NCBI GenBank assembly: GCA_964546955.1
Contig: CAZJLP010000039.1
Span: 1-50,287, forward strand
DNA from: CAZJLP01 sp964546955
GTDB taxonomy: Bacteria > Verrucomicrobiota > Verrucomicrobiia > Opitutales > Opitutaceae
Direction: 5' to 3'
Length of the DNA stretch: 50,287 bases
This document shows positions 1 to 8,714 of this stretch, one piece after another. How positions within the stretch are numbered: the first letter of the stretch is position 1; each line of letters begins with the position of its first letter. The notes under the pieces were generated by a model that did not search any database, was not told the origin of the DNA, and saw only the letters and a list, made by a program, of their open reading frames with translations. A program made the translations under genes and the position numbers.

Positions 1-1
1 T

Positions 2-3000
2 CAAGCGCGCCGGCTGGTGGGCAGTTCGGGAGGAATCAGCGAGATTCTTGACGGCATGCTGGCCGAGGAACAGCGGCTGCTCGACGCGCGGTTGTCGCGC
101 AGCGAGCTGGTCACTCTCCAAACGTATCGAACGTTGTTGCTCGGCGGAGGGGTGTCGATCGCGTTGGTCGCCATTTCGCTCTTGCTGGCATATGGGCTTG
201 AGCGCGTGCAGCGCCGGGCCGAGAGGCGATTCCGGGGGCTGCTGGAGGCCGCGCCCGACGGGATGGTGATTGTCGACCGCGCCGGGAAGATCGTGCTAGT
301 CAACTCGCAGACGGAGCGGCTGCTCGGGTACGACCGGACGGAACTGCTCGGCTTGTCGGCCGACCTGCTCGTGCCCCCGCGGCTTCGTTCGAACAATCCG
401 TTTTGCCGCAGCAGTGTCTTCGATCAGCCGCCGTCCCAGCCCGGCGGAATCAGCCTCGAGTTGATCGCGTTGCGGAAGGACGGCCGGGAGTTTTCCATCG
501 AACTGACGCTCAATCCGCTCGACACGCCGGACGGTCCGGTGGCGATCGGCGCCATCCGGGATATCACCGGGCGCAAAAAACTCGAACAGACGATCCTCGA
601 TTCAAAAGAGCGGCTCGAAGCCCGCGTGAACGAACGCACGGCTGAGCTCGGAGCGGTCAATGGCTCGCTCGAGGCGGCTCAGAGCCGGCTCCAGGCGGCA
701 CTGGAGGGAGGGGGAGTGGGAACGTGGATCGCCGATTTTCAGACGAAACAGGTGTGGTGGGACGATGCGGTGGTGAAACTGTTTGGTCGCACCAAGGAGG
801 AACTCGCCGCCGGCGGCTTGGAATTCTTTCTCTCCTGCCCCGTGCCGGAAGACCGGCCGCGGGTGCAGGCCGCCATCGGCCGGGCCACGCAGCAAAGCGG
901 CGCCTACTCCGTGGAATATCGCATCGACCGCCCGGACGGCAACCAGTTGTGGATCGACGCCAAGGGGCGGGTTGATTTCGATTCGAGCGGGAAGCCCCTC
1001 CGCATGACCGGGGCGTGCGTCGACGTGACAGCCCGCAAAAAGACGGAACAGGCGCTGCGGCAAAGCGAGGAAAACTTTCGTTTTCTGGCCGACGTCATGC
1101 CCCAAATCATCTGGGCCGCGACGCCTGATGGCAGTCTCGAATATTTCAATCAACGTTGGTATGATTACACCGGCAGCGACTTCAGCCGAAGTCGGGGGCG
1201 CGGCTGGGAGGCAGCACTCCATCCGGAGGACGTTCGCGATTCGGTTGAACGCTGGAAAAGAGCCTTCGCGGGCGAGGCGCTCTACGAATGCGAATGCCGT
1301 TTCCGCCAGCACGACGGCAATTACCGCTGGCATCTCAACCGGGCGTTTCCGCAGCGCGACGCGAGCGGCAAAGTGGTTCGCTGGGTCGGCACCGGCACGG
1401 ATATCCACGACCAGAAGGAGGCGAACGCGCTCCTCGAGAAAACCGTGGCGGAGCGAACCGCGGCGCTGACGCATGCGCAGCAGGAGCTGCAGGCGACAAT
1501 CTCCAGTCTGGCCGAGGCCCGCGATCAGGCGCTGGAGGCGTCGCGACTCAAATCCGAATTTCTCGCGACGATGAGCCATGAGATCCGCACGCCGATGAAC
1601 GGGATCATCGGCATGTCGGGACTGCTGATGGAATCGCCGCTGAGCGCCGACCAGAAAGAAATGGGAACGGTCATCCGCAAGAGCGCCGAAAACCTCCTCG
1701 TGATCATCAATGACATCCTCGATTTTTCGAAAATCGAGGCGGGCAAACTGAGGATCGAGCCGACTCCCTTTAGTCTGCGGGACGCCGTGGAAGAGTCGGT
1801 CGTCCTGCTCGCGACGCAGGCTCACCAGAAGCGACTCGAACTTGTCTGCGACATCGAACCCGGCCTTGCCATCGCGCTTTTGGGAGACGCCGGACGCCTC
1901 CAACAGATCATGACCAACATGGTGGGGAACGCCATCAAGTTCACGGAGAAAGGCTGCGTGTCGGTCGTGGTCCGCCGCCGCCTCGTGACCGCGGGCGAGC
2001 TCACGTTCCGCGTCGAGGTGAAGGACACGGGTATCGGGATTCCCGCGGCCGTGCAGGCGCGACTTTTTCAACCGTTCACGCAGGCGGATGGAAGTTCCAC
2101 ACGGCGGTTCGGGGGAACGGGCCTCGGCCTGGCGATCTGCCGTCAACTCGTGGCGTTGATGGGCGGACAGATCGGATTCGAGAGCAAGGAGCGGCAGGGC
2201 TCGTGCTTCTGGTTTGAGCTTACGCTGCCGAAAACGGACGCAGTTGTCGCGTCTCCGGCGCTGCCGCCCCATCCCGGCGGGGGTCGTGTGCTGATCGTCG
2301 ACGACACGGAGGCCAACCGACGCATTCTTCTCGGGCAGCTGGCCGCGATCGGATTGCAGGCCGACGCCGTGGCCAATGCGCGCGACGCGCTGGACGCGTT
2401 GCGCCGCAGTCAGGGCAGCAGCGCCGCCTACCGCCTGGTCGTTTTGGACTGGCACATGTCGGAGATCGACGGACTCGCCTTGGCGCGCACGATCCGCGCC
2501 GACCAGAGCCTGGCCGCGACACCCCTCGTGATGCTCACCTCGACTGTTCCGCAGGTGGGGGCGGAGGCGATCAATTCCGTCCGCTTCGATGCGCTGCTGA
2601 CGAAGCCAGTGCGAGAAACTCAGCTTCATCGATGCGTCCTGCAGGTTTTGGGCAGAGCGGCGAGCGCCAGCCCCTTTGCTGCGCCGCCCCGCGAGGACAC
2701 GTTGAGACGGGGCCTCAAGCTTCTTCTGGCGGAAGATAACGCCTCAAATCAGCTGGTGGCGCGCCTGACACTTCAACAATTGGGGCACACGGTGGAGATC
2801 GCCGACAACGGCTTAAAGGCCCTGGAGCGACTCGGAAACGGGAGCTACGACGCGATTCTGATGGATTGCCAGATGCCCGAACTCGATGGGTATGAAACCA
2901 CAAGGCGGATACGTTCCGGTCACGTGCCCGGACTGAATCCACGCATACCCATTATTGCCCTGACGGCCTATGCAATGACGGGCGATCGCGCCCGCTGCTT

Positions 3001-3490
3001 GGAAGCGGGCATGGACGACTACATCACGAAACCGTTGAATCGCGACGAGCTCCAGGAGGCCTTTGGGCGCTGCGGGCTGATTGCGACGAAAAAAACCAAA
3101 CCGCCGGCGAAGCCCGCTGCACCACCCATCATGAGCGAACCCGTCCTGGATTATTCCCACTTCAATCAACTGAAAGGCATCCCCGGCGCGGATGGAAAGA
3201 CCCTCGCGGCGGAAGTCGTCGAGCTGTTTATGCGCGAAATGCCGTCTCGCATGATCGCTTTGAGCGAACATGTGGCCGAGAGACGCGAGCTTGAAACTGG
3301 CAAATTGGCCCACACTATCGCCGGAAGCTGCGCGAGCATCGGGGCGAAAGCGCTTCGGATTCACGCGCAGATGTTGGAAAACGCAGCGCGTGAGCAAGCA
3401 TGGAACGATATCCCCCGCAGGTATGCAGCGGTCAAAAGCGGATGGGAGCAATTGCAGGAAGAACTAACCAAGCCTAACCTACTACAATGA
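2..3490 (+). CDS. Hybrid sensor histidine kinase, CHASE3-PAS-HisKA-HATPase-REC-REC-Hpt (5' end outside window)
   Basis: The frame is open to the window edge, so the true start lies upstream; a GTG at 17 is an internal candidate only. Counting from that GTG: residues 1-40 look like the end of a CHASE3 sensor domain (acidic/leucine-rich, with EEQRLLDARL), followed by a membrane helix at about 41-63. Three PAS domains follow at about 70-190, 220-345 and 350-470. HisKA has the H box SHEIRTPMNG with phospho-acceptor His521, and the ATPase domain has DTGIGIP and GGTGLGL. Two receivers follow with Asp811 and Asp950, and a C-terminal Hpt domain with His1099 in AHTIAGS. This is a complete multistep phosphorelay in one inner-membrane protein. 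The stop overlaps the next start in ATGA, so the downstream receiver protein is its probable partner. Confidence 0.95.
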   Translation, partial: QARRLVGSSGGISEILDGMLAEEQRLLDARLSRSELVTLQTYRTLLLGGGVSIALVAISLLLAYGLERVQRRAERRFRGLLEAAPDGMVIVDRAGKIVLVNSQTERLLGYDRTELLGLSADLLVPPRLRSNNPFCRSSVFDQPPSQPGGISLELIALRKDGREFSIELTLNPLDTPDGPVAIGAIRDITGRKKLEQTILDSKERLEARVNERTAELGAVNGSLEAAQSRLQAALEGGGVGTWIADFQTKQVWWDDAVVKLFGRTKEELAAGGLEFFLSCPVPEDRPRVQAAIGRATQQSGAYSVEYRIDRPDGNQLWIDAKGRVDFDSSGKPLRMTGACVDVTARKKTEQALRQSEENFRFLADVMPQIIWAATPDGSLEYFNQRWYDYTGSDFSRSRGRGWEAALHPEDVRDSVERWKRAFAGEALYECECRFRQHDGNYRWHLNRAFPQRDASGKVVRWVGTGTDIHDQKEANALLEKTVAERTAALTHAQQELQATISSLAEARDQALEASRLKSEFLATMSHEIRTPMNGIIGMSGLLMESPLSADQKEMGTVIRKSAENLLVIINDILDFSKIEAGKLRIEPTPFSLRDAVEESVVLLATQAHQKRLELVCDIEPGLAIALLGDAGRLQQIMTNMVGNAIKFTEKGCVSVVVRRRLVTAGELTFRVEVKDTGIGIPAAVQARLFQPFTQADGSSTRRFGGTGLGLAICRQLVALMGGQIGFESKERQGSCFWFELTLPKTDAVVASPALPPHPGGGRVLIVDDTEANRRILLGQLAAIGLQADAVANARDALDALRRSQGSSAAYRLVVLDWHMSEIDGLALARTIRADQSLAATPLVMLTSTVPQVGAEAINSVRFDALLTKPVRETQLHRCVLQVLGRAASASPFAAPPREDTLRRGLKLLLAEDNASNQLVARLTLQQLGHTVEIADNGLKALERLGNGSYDAILMDCQMPELDGYETTRRIRSGHVPGLNPRIPIIALTAYAMTGDRARCLEAGMDDYITKPLNRDELQEAFGRCGLIATKKTKPPAKPAAPPIMSEPVLDYSHFNQLKGIPGADGKTLAAEVVELFMREMPSRMIALSEHVAERRELETGKLAHTIAGSCASIGAKALRIHAQMLENAAREQAWNDIPRRYAAVKSGWEQLQEELTKPNLLQ

Positions 3491-4089
3491 GAGTCCTCAT
3501 GGTCGAAGACGATCCCATCGCGCGCGCTGTCCTGCAGGCGTCGCTCGCCGCCCTGGGCCACGAGTTTGTCGCCGCCCCGAACGGCGACGCGGCCTGGCAG
3601 TTGCTGGCACACGACCCTATCCGGGTGATTGTGAGCGATTGGGACATGCCGAAGATGGATGGGCTCGAACTCTGCCGTCGCGTGCGCGATCGGCAGGCGG
3701 AGTATGTGTATTTTATCCTCTTAACCAATCTTTCGGCGACGGACGAAAATCAGGAGTCCGCGCTCGCGGCGGGGGTGGACGATTTTCTCACGAAACCGGT
3801 AAACGCTCGCGAACTGAAAATGCGATTGCATGTGGCGGAGAGAATTCTCGGCTTCACCGCCCACATTGAAAAACTGGAATCGTTCATCCCCATTTGCTCC
3901 TACTGCAAAAAGGTCCGCGACGATCGGAGCTACTGGCAGCAGATCGAGACGTACATCAATCAACGCACCGGTTCGGAGTTCAGTCACTCGGTCTGCCCCG
4001 ATTGCTACCAGAGTCAGATCGTGCCGCAGTTGAAGGCGCTGGGGATCACCAATATCCCACCGCCCCGCACGATCGTGGCAAAAAAATGA
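3487..4089 (+). CDS. Response regulator receiver protein with C-terminal four-cysteine module
   Basis: 200 residues. The receiver domain (about 1-120) has the acidic pair near residue 8, phospho-acceptor Asp51 in VSDWDMPKMDG and a conserved Lys in LTKPV. It is followed by a short helix and a C-terminal module with CSYC (Cys137, Cys140) and CPDC (Cys170, Cys173). This tail, containing SYCKK...W...E.Y...SHS.CP, recurs at the C-terminus of many sensor and receiver proteins and looks like a small metal-binding fold; its role is not known. There is no DNA-binding domain. The start overlaps the kinase stop by ATGA and the stop overlaps the slyX start, so the three genes are probably translationally coupled. 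Confidence 0.93.
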   Translation: MRVLMVEDDPIARAVLQASLAALGHEFVAAPNGDAAWQLLAHDPIRVIVSDWDMPKMDGLELCRRVRDRQAEYVYFILLTNLSATDENQESALAAGVDDFLTKPVNARELKMRLHVAERILGFTAHIEKLESFIPICSYCKKVRDDRSYWQQIETYINQRTGSEFSHSVCPDCYQSQIVPQLKALGITNIPPPRTIVAKK

Positions 4090-4295
4090 CCGAACTCGAG
4101 CGGATTGCCCGGTTGGAAGAGCGCTTGGCTTGGTTGGACCGGCATGTGGTCGAGCAGGATAAAGCCATGCTCGCACTGTCCGAGGAAATCGCGAGGTTGC
4201 GCCAGGAATTACTCCTGGTGAGACAAAGGCCTTCCGGTGGCGGATCCGCCGACGACACGGCGGCCCCAAGCGAAGACCGCCCGCCGCATTATTGA
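4086..4295 (+). CDS. slyX: SlyX family protein
   Basis: 69 residues. The N-terminal 45 form a heptad-patterned helix (ELERIARLEERLAWLDRHVV) typical of SlyX, a short coiled-coil protein of unknown biochemical function. The tail is Pro/Asp/Ser-rich and ends in HY, as in many SlyX proteins (PPHY). The start ATG overlaps the stop of the receiver gene by 4 bases, which fixes the start. Placement behind a two-component pair is unusual for slyX and may only reflect shared transcription. Confidence 0.85.
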   Translation: MTELERIARLEERLAWLDRHVVEQDKAMLALSEEIARLRQELLLVRQRPSGGGSADDTAAPSEDRPPHY

Positions 4296-4323
4296 CCGGC
4301 GTTCGCGGACTCGGGCACTTCCC

Positions 4324-4773
4324 TCAATACAAGGGTTTTTCGGCCACCTTGGGAGCGGGGGGCGGCGCCGCCCAGCGGGAGGAATACCACCCGATGATCA
4401 AGGCGGCGATGAATACGACCACCTGCAGCAAACCCAATCGGACGGCCTGGGAGAACGTCGGCCTCTGCTCGCCGCGGTTTTTCACGATCAGCGTGTGGAA
4501 GATCGTAAACACGAGCAGGCTGCACGCGCATACCACCAAGGCATACACCGCAAATTGTCCCGCGCTGTCGCGGGACAAAACTCGCGAGAAGAGCAGCGAG
4601 ATCACGTGAGCGACCAGAAACCCGCCCAGGCAAGAAGAGAAGGAGCCGCGGAAACGAGGCCGAAAACCCGCCACGGCTTTTCCGGCGGAACGCATCAAAG
4701 CCGCTGCGAGCGCGGAGTAGAACAAAACGAGCAACGCCATCGCGATGACGAAGCCTATGGGGTGTTGCTGCAT
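4324..4773 (-). CDS. Small four-helix integral membrane protein, unknown function
   Basis: 149 residues with four predicted membrane helices at about 6-28, 46-66, 73-97 and 113-132, and a Pro/Ala-rich C-terminal tail (WAAPPPAPKVAEKPLY). The pattern resembles DUF1761-type small membrane proteins, but I cannot assign a family with certainty. It converges on slyX with a 28-base gap. The upstream ATG extension of about 20 residues is Arg/His-rich and has no membrane character, so the start at 4773 is preferred. Confidence 0.75.
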   Translation of the reverse strand: MQQHPIGFVIAMALLVLFYSALAAALMRSAGKAVAGFRPRFRGSFSSCLGGFLVAHVISLLFSRVLSRDSAGQFAVYALVVCACSLLVFTIFHTLIVKNRGEQRPTFSQAVRLGLLQVVVFIAALIIGWYSSRWAAPPPAPKVAEKPLY

Positions 4774-4940
4774 GGCGGGGATGTGTCCGTTGCCTCAAGC
4801 GGGCTGCCGAATGGTTCCGCGTTTTCCGCAAGGGTTCCCGCAGAAACTTGCAATAGGACGAAAAGTCAGGCGAGAAGGCGGCAGGCTATGTTAGGCAAGT
4901 AGTTATCGATCACACTGGAAGTTCAACTGACGGGGATGCG

Positions 4941-4974
4941 GGGCGGGCCCGCTCTCTCATTAGTCCGCCCGCCC
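4941..4974. terminator. GC-rich inverted repeat, possible terminator
   Basis: GGGCGGGC at 4941-4948 and GCCCGCCC at 4967-4974 form a perfect 8-bp stem with an 18-base loop. It lies about 70 bases past the stop of the minus-strand coiled-coil gene. No U tract follows, so it may be a 3' end-stabilising hairpin rather than an intrinsic terminator. Confidence 0.3.
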
Positions 4975-5042
4975 GGAAGACGCAAGAGCGAGCGAGCGGC
5001 AATTTGCACCACACCGCAGGCTGCAGCAGATCCCGTCGGCGT

Positions 5043-6314
5043 TTAGAAATTCGCCGAGACGTCGCACTGTTGCCCTGGTGCGATGGTGACTTCTCCCAAC
5101 GTGCACTCCTGTTCGTCGTTCTTGAGAAGTTTCAGCGTCACCGGCTCCGCGGCATCGGCGGTTTCCCACCGCCATTTGCCGATCGAGACGAATTGGAGCG
5201 GAACGCCTTTTTCCCAACTGAGCCCCGGCCCCTCACCGCGTACGAATAGCTTATTTCCGATGCCTATGTAGGCCGTGACGGCGAGGCGGGTCAAACCGTC
5301 GGTCGAAGGCTGCAAGGTCGATGCGCTTTCGAAACCCAAGGATAGCTCCGGTGTATCCACCACCTTCCGCGGAGGCCGCTTTCGCGCCAGGGCCGGCCTG
5401 GGTTCGACCAAGGTGGCGACGCCGCCGTCGGCGCGAGCGGAGGGCTCCCGCGCAGGGGGGCTGTCGTCGTCCGGAAGGTCAACAACCGCAGCGTCAGCCG
5501 TGGGGGGCTCGGACGGGACGTGCTCGTCACCCGGAAGCTCGGGAGCTCGCCGTCCGGAACTCGGAGCGGGGGTCGGTGGGTTCGGCGGTTGATGGGCCCG
5601 CGCCGCGCCTGTTCCAAGTTTGCCTTCGATGTCGCGCACGGCCTGTTGCACGGCGCGTTCGATCGCGGCCACCGCCTTGGCCTGCGCCGCTCCGATCGCC
5701 GCGGAGCCGTCGTCCGAAGCTCGTTGGACGGACTGCGCGAACGTGTCGAGGGTCGACTTGAATTCCGCGATGTGCTTCCGGTTCGATGCATCCAACGCGG
5801 CCAGCTCCGAAGCGATTTTTCGGATGGCGGTGACCGCGCTTTCGAGGCGTTCCGTTTCTCCTGTGCGCAGCGTATTCACTTCCTGCGCAAGCGCTTCGTT
5901 GTCCGTCACAGCGACCTCGTTGAGCTGCGATTTGAATTCGTTGATCTTTTCCTGGAGTTTATGCGGCAGGGCCTCGGCTTGCCTCAGCGTCCGGGCGGAT
6001 GTGTCCGCGATTCCATGGAGGCTGGCGGAAGCGATGCTCAATTGCTCGGCGGAGGTCGCGGTACTTTGGGCCAGCGCGGCAATTTCATTCTGTCGTTCGA
6101 GCAGGAAGAGCTCCTGTCGGCGGCTGTAATTCAGCAGGAAAGGGACGATCACGCACACGGCGCCGAGCGCGACGCAGGCCACCACGGCGAGCAGAGGAGC
6201 GCCGGTCAAGGGCGGCGGTGTTTGAAACGCGATCAGGGCACCGACGCCGAGAAGGGCGAGATCACCCGCGATAAAGGGCCAAGGGTTCAGTTTCGGAGCC
6301 GCTTCGGGATTCAT
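5043..6314 (-). CDS. Membrane-anchored coiled-coil protein with C-terminal beta domain, unknown function
   Basis: 423 residues. Two membrane helices (about 11-30 and 39-62) are followed by a long coiled coil (about 63-240) and a low-complexity Pro/Ser/Arg/Asp-rich linker (about 245-330). The C-terminal domain (about 335-423) contains IGIGNKLFVRGEGPGLSW, GVPLQFVSIGKWRWE and a terminal Asn-Phe. I associate this last domain with hypothetical proteins of Opitutus relatives (recollection, not a search); it looks like an Ig- or carbohydrate-binding-like fold. The ATG at 6314 is preferred because the upstream 60 codons are Arg-rich and lack structure. No enzymatic motif is visible; a scaffold or signal-sensing role is conceivable. 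Confidence 0.85.
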   Translation of the reverse strand: MNPEAAPKLNPWPFIAGDLALLGVGALIAFQTPPPLTGAPLLAVVACVALGAVCVIVPFLLNYSRRQELFLLERQNEIAALAQSTATSAEQLSIASASLHGIADTSARTLRQAEALPHKLQEKINEFKSQLNEVAVTDNEALAQEVNTLRTGETERLESAVTAIRKIASELAALDASNRKHIAEFKSTLDTFAQSVQRASDDGSAAIGAAQAKAVAAIERAVQQAVRDIEGKLGTGAARAHQPPNPPTPAPSSGRRAPELPGDEHVPSEPPTADAAVVDLPDDDSPPAREPSARADGGVATLVEPRPALARKRPPRKVVDTPELSLGFESASTLQPSTDGLTRLAVTAYIGIGNKLFVRGEGPGLSWEKGVPLQFVSIGKWRWETADAAEPVTLKLLKNDEQECTLGEVTIAPGQQCDVSANF

Positions 6315-6477
6315 TGAGGGCTGGCGCTGCGACGACCTCTTTCTGAGCAGATCTATCGGGTTTCTCAAGGCCAAACACGAGAGAAGTGCCGCGCGCTGCC
6401 AGCGCGGTCGGCTGGTCGCGCCGTCGGCGTCGAGGCCGCCGCGGACGCCACTTTGCGGTTCCCATTGGCCTGGATTC

Positions 6478-6774
6478 ATGCAGGATGTCGGCATGGATTT
6501 TGGTGAGTTTTTGCGCGTCGAGCGCGAGTCCGGCGAAAAATCGCGGCACTACGTGGTTCACGTGAAGGATCCCAAATTCTCGATGGAATTGCTGCCGGAT
6601 CGCGACGCCCCGGACAAGATCGGCAAAGGGATCATCAAGCGGATCTGCCTGCCGAACTCGTGTGTGGGCGATTACGGAAAATACTCGAAATTCATTTCGG
6701 CCGCGCAGGAATTCTTCAAACAATCCTTCGCCGACCCAGTGCCCAAAGCGGAGACACGGCGCTTCCAGACGTAG
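6478..6774 (+). CDS. Conserved small protein, unknown function
   Basis: 98 residues (93 if the second ATG at 6493, MDFGEFL, is used; an AGGA lies 8 bases before that ATG, so the shorter form is quite possible). It is charged and soluble, with a conserved-looking core containing HYVVHVKDPKFSMELLP and a cysteine-bearing stretch CLPNSCVGDYGKY. No known domain is recognised. It is divergently oriented from the coiled-coil gene, with about 160 bases between the two starts that probably hold both promoters. Confidence 0.7.
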   Translation: MQDVGMDFGEFLRVERESGEKSRHYVVHVKDPKFSMELLPDRDAPDKIGKGIIKRICLPNSCVGDYGKYSKFISAAQEFFKQSFADPVPKAETRRFQT

Positions 6775-6866
6775 CATCGAACGCTCTCCGATAGGGAGCG
6801 GCCTCCCCTCTCGACTGGCGGGCCGACGCCAAAAAAATGGCCTTGGGCCTGGCCCTCTGGGCGAGT

Positions 6867-6917
6867 CCGTCGTTTCGACGGCCCATTCGACAAGCTCAGG
6901 GTCCTGAGCAAGCCGAA
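6867..6917. repeat. Composite inverted repeat, REP-like intergenic element
   Basis: Two hairpins stand in tandem. CCGTCG-TTT-CGACGG occupies 6867-6881. TTCGACAAGCTCAGG (6886-6900), a GT loop and CCTGAGCAAGCCGAA (6903-6917) form a near-palindrome of 15-base arms with two mismatches. Sequences of the GACAAGCTCAGG / CCTGAGC type are a widespread class of interspersed intergenic repeats. Only one copy lies in this window, between two convergent genes. Confidence 0.55.
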
Positions 6918-6937
6918 GAACTCGAGGCCCTCCCTTG

Positions 6938-7429
6938 CTACCTTGCGGAGGGCGAGCCGAAGGTGCGCGCAACGGCAGCGTGGAACCGCTGCCATTCGAC
7001 GGGGTTGAGGTCGTCTTTTCGATTCGGGGCGGCTTGTCGGTGGTCCGTGATGCGGTCGAGGGTCCAGCCATAGCGCCGCCAGCGCGGGCCGAGCCATTCA
7101 AGGGCCGAGTCGATCTGTTCGGGGGTGAGGGGCTCCCGATACGTGTTGCCGGCAAAGGCCAGTCCGAGAAGAAAGAAATTGCAACCAGTGCGTCCAAGAA
7201 AAGTGGATACCCCTGCGTGCCACGCCACTTTTTCTTCGGGCACGAGCAGGCAGCGCGCTCCGTCGGGGGCGATCAGCACGTGATAGCTGACTTCGCTTTC
7301 CGGCTTCAGCATGTGCGCGATGGTTTGTTCGAACGGCATCGCGCTATGGTGGACCAGCACTCCGGTGCATTCGTGGCGAGGCGAAGGCGAGAAGTTGGGC
7401 GACAAGCGGACCTGCTCGGCGAAAGGCAT
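6938..7429 (-). CDS. N-acetylmuramoyl-L-alanine amidase domain protein (amidase_2 / PGRP-like)
   Basis: 163 residues. It shows the amidase_2 signature: VLVHHSA near the N-terminus (first Zn-ligand His), SYHVLIAPDG (second His and substrate-binding Tyr-His), VAWHAGVS (WHAG motif) and ITDHRQAAPNRKDD near the C-terminus. These enzymes cleave the MurNAc-L-Ala amide bond in peptidoglycan or muropeptides. There is no obvious signal peptide, so a cytoplasmic AmpD-like recycling role is more likely than secretion. The ATG at 7429 is chosen because it places the catalytic domain at the N-terminus and lies 5 bases after the stop of the upstream membrane protein. Confidence 0.85.
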   Translation of the reverse strand: MPFAEQVRLSPNFSPSPRHECTGVLVHHSAMPFEQTIAHMLKPESEVSYHVLIAPDGARCLLVPEEKVAWHAGVSTFLGRTGCNFFLLGLAFAGNTYREPLTPEQIDSALEWLGPRWRRYGWTLDRITDHRQAAPNRKDDLNPVEWQRFHAAVARTFGSPSAR

Positions 7430-7434
7430 GGCGT

Positions 7435-7803
7435 CTACGAAAGGCGCCAGAGTGCGACGCAAAGCGAAAGCAGCATGCCAATGCGGATCGCGCCTTCGAA
7501 CGTCATGGTGATCAGCACCCACTTGAGCGCGCAATTGCGTCGCACCATGAAAGCGGCGCCGGTCACCGCCAGCATGGCCACGATCTGCAGGCGTCCCACT
7601 GGCTGGTACAGCATCGCGGCCATCCAAGCCCAGTACAGCACGATGCAGAAACTCCAGGCGAACGACAGTCGCTCTCCTGGTCCGCCCTGTCGCGGATCGA
7701 CGCCTCCCGCGATGTATTTGATGCCTAAATACCGCTCGGCCACCACCAGCTGCCCGACCTCGAAGATCAGCCAAAGCGGCGCAAGAAAGAGAGCGGGGGA
7801 CAT
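7435..7803 (-). CDS. Small integral membrane protein, unknown function
   Basis: 122 residues with about four membrane helices (2-21, 47-66, 72-88 and 91-118) and a short soluble loop at 24-45 containing YLGIKYIAGGVDPRQGGPGER. I do not recognise a named family. It lies 5 bases upstream of the amidase gene on the same strand, so the two are probably cotranscribed; a cell-envelope role is an inference from that pairing. Confidence 0.7.
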   Translation of the reverse strand: MSPALFLAPLWLIFEVGQLVVAERYLGIKYIAGGVDPRQGGPGERLSFAWSFCIVLYWAWMAAMLYQPVGRLQIVAMLAVTGAAFMVRRNCALKWVLITMTFEGAIRIGMLLSLCVALWRLS

Positions 7804-7883
7804 AAAAAAAGCACGCCGGCACTCTGCCGAACGCGCTTTGCGGATGCAATGGCGGCGTTTCTCGCCGCGGGCCCCTGTCTTCG

Positions 7884-8714
7884 TTAGTCCTTACAAGCAA
7901 TCTTGGTTGCGCAATCCCAGCGGAGCGCGGGATCGTGCTGTTTTTTGTCCCGCTTGGCCTTCCGGAGGGAGGCGGCGTCGCCGTAGTAGGGCTCGAGGGG
8001 TTGCCCGCTATTGTAGAAAAACTGAAGCGCGAGGCGATGGGTGCCTCCCGCCGTGTTGGAGGTGGCGGGTTCGTCAATGCTGACGATATAGGTCGGAACG
8101 AGCGCGTATTGTCCCGTGGTGTCGATATAGGTGGGGACCAAAATGGGTTCCTCCAGCCAGGTCACCCGGCCCGGGTGCGGAGTGGGGAGACTGTTCGCCT
8201 CGACGAAAAGGGTGTACCAGGCATTGGCTGTAACGGTCCACAGTTCGAAGTTGTACCCATCCCCGAAGGCGAGAGGGACGTCGGCAAAATCACCAAAATT
8301 CAGGTTCGAAGGAGCGGGGATGCCGGAGGAGGTCGCGTAGGTAAATCCTTCCGCGTGCGGTGAGCCCGCGTAGCTGTACCCGGTGCCCCCGATAAATCCG
8401 TCGTTGCCCTGACCCAGAAAAATGACGCGCAACGTGCCGCCCGAGCTCCCGAGCTGGGATCGGCTCGGAGCGCTCGCCGTCCACCGGCGCCCATACTGAT
8501 CGGCCCCGCCTGCGGCCGGGGTGGAAAATGAATTATCCGAACTGGTGCGGTATTCGGTCAGGTCCGAATCCGGCCAGTATAGGCTGTTCGGCGATGTATC
8601 GAGACGACGCACCAGAATCCCGTCGTTAGTCGATGGAGGGGGAAGATAAGACTGAGCAGTGGCGAGCGTGGCACAAACAAACGTGGGAGCGATGAGGGCC
8701 AGGAGTTTATTCAT
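7884..8714 (-). CDS. Secreted protein, unknown function
   Basis: 276 residues with a clear Sec signal peptide (MNKLLALIAPTFVCATLATA, cleavage near residue 20). The mature part is rich in Tyr, Ser, Gly and Thr, with many short beta-type segments, and ends in a charged tail that contains two cysteines (WDCATKIACKD). No enzymatic motif is evident. It is probably an exported or surface-associated protein. It is separated from the downstream membrane protein by 80 bases and faces the chorismatase gene divergently. Confidence 0.75.
   Translation of the reverse strand: MNKLLALIAPTFVCATLATAQSYLPPPSTNDGILVRRLDTSPNSLYWPDSDLTEYRTSSDNSFSTPAAGGADQYGRRWTASAPSRSQLGSSGGTLRVIFLGQGNDGFIGGTGYSYAGSPHAEGFTYATSSGIPAPSNLNFGDFADVPLAFGDGYNFELWTVTANAWYTLFVEANSLPTPHPGRVTWLEEPILVPTYIDTTGQYALVPTYIVSIDEPATSNTAGGTHRLALQFFYNSGQPLEPYYGDAASLRKAKRDKKQHDPALRWDCATKIACKD

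Noticed and set aside
602..2629. Long open frame of 675 codons on the minus strand opposite the first kinase
   Set aside because: It lies wholly inside the well-supported kinase gene, its product is Arg/His-rich with no domain, and long antisense frames are expected at this GC content.
7430..8077. Long N-terminal extension of the amidase through the upstream membrane protein
   Set aside because: The extension overlaps a hydrophobic membrane protein frame and the secreted protein, and carries no domain; the ATG at 7429 begins the amidase fold.
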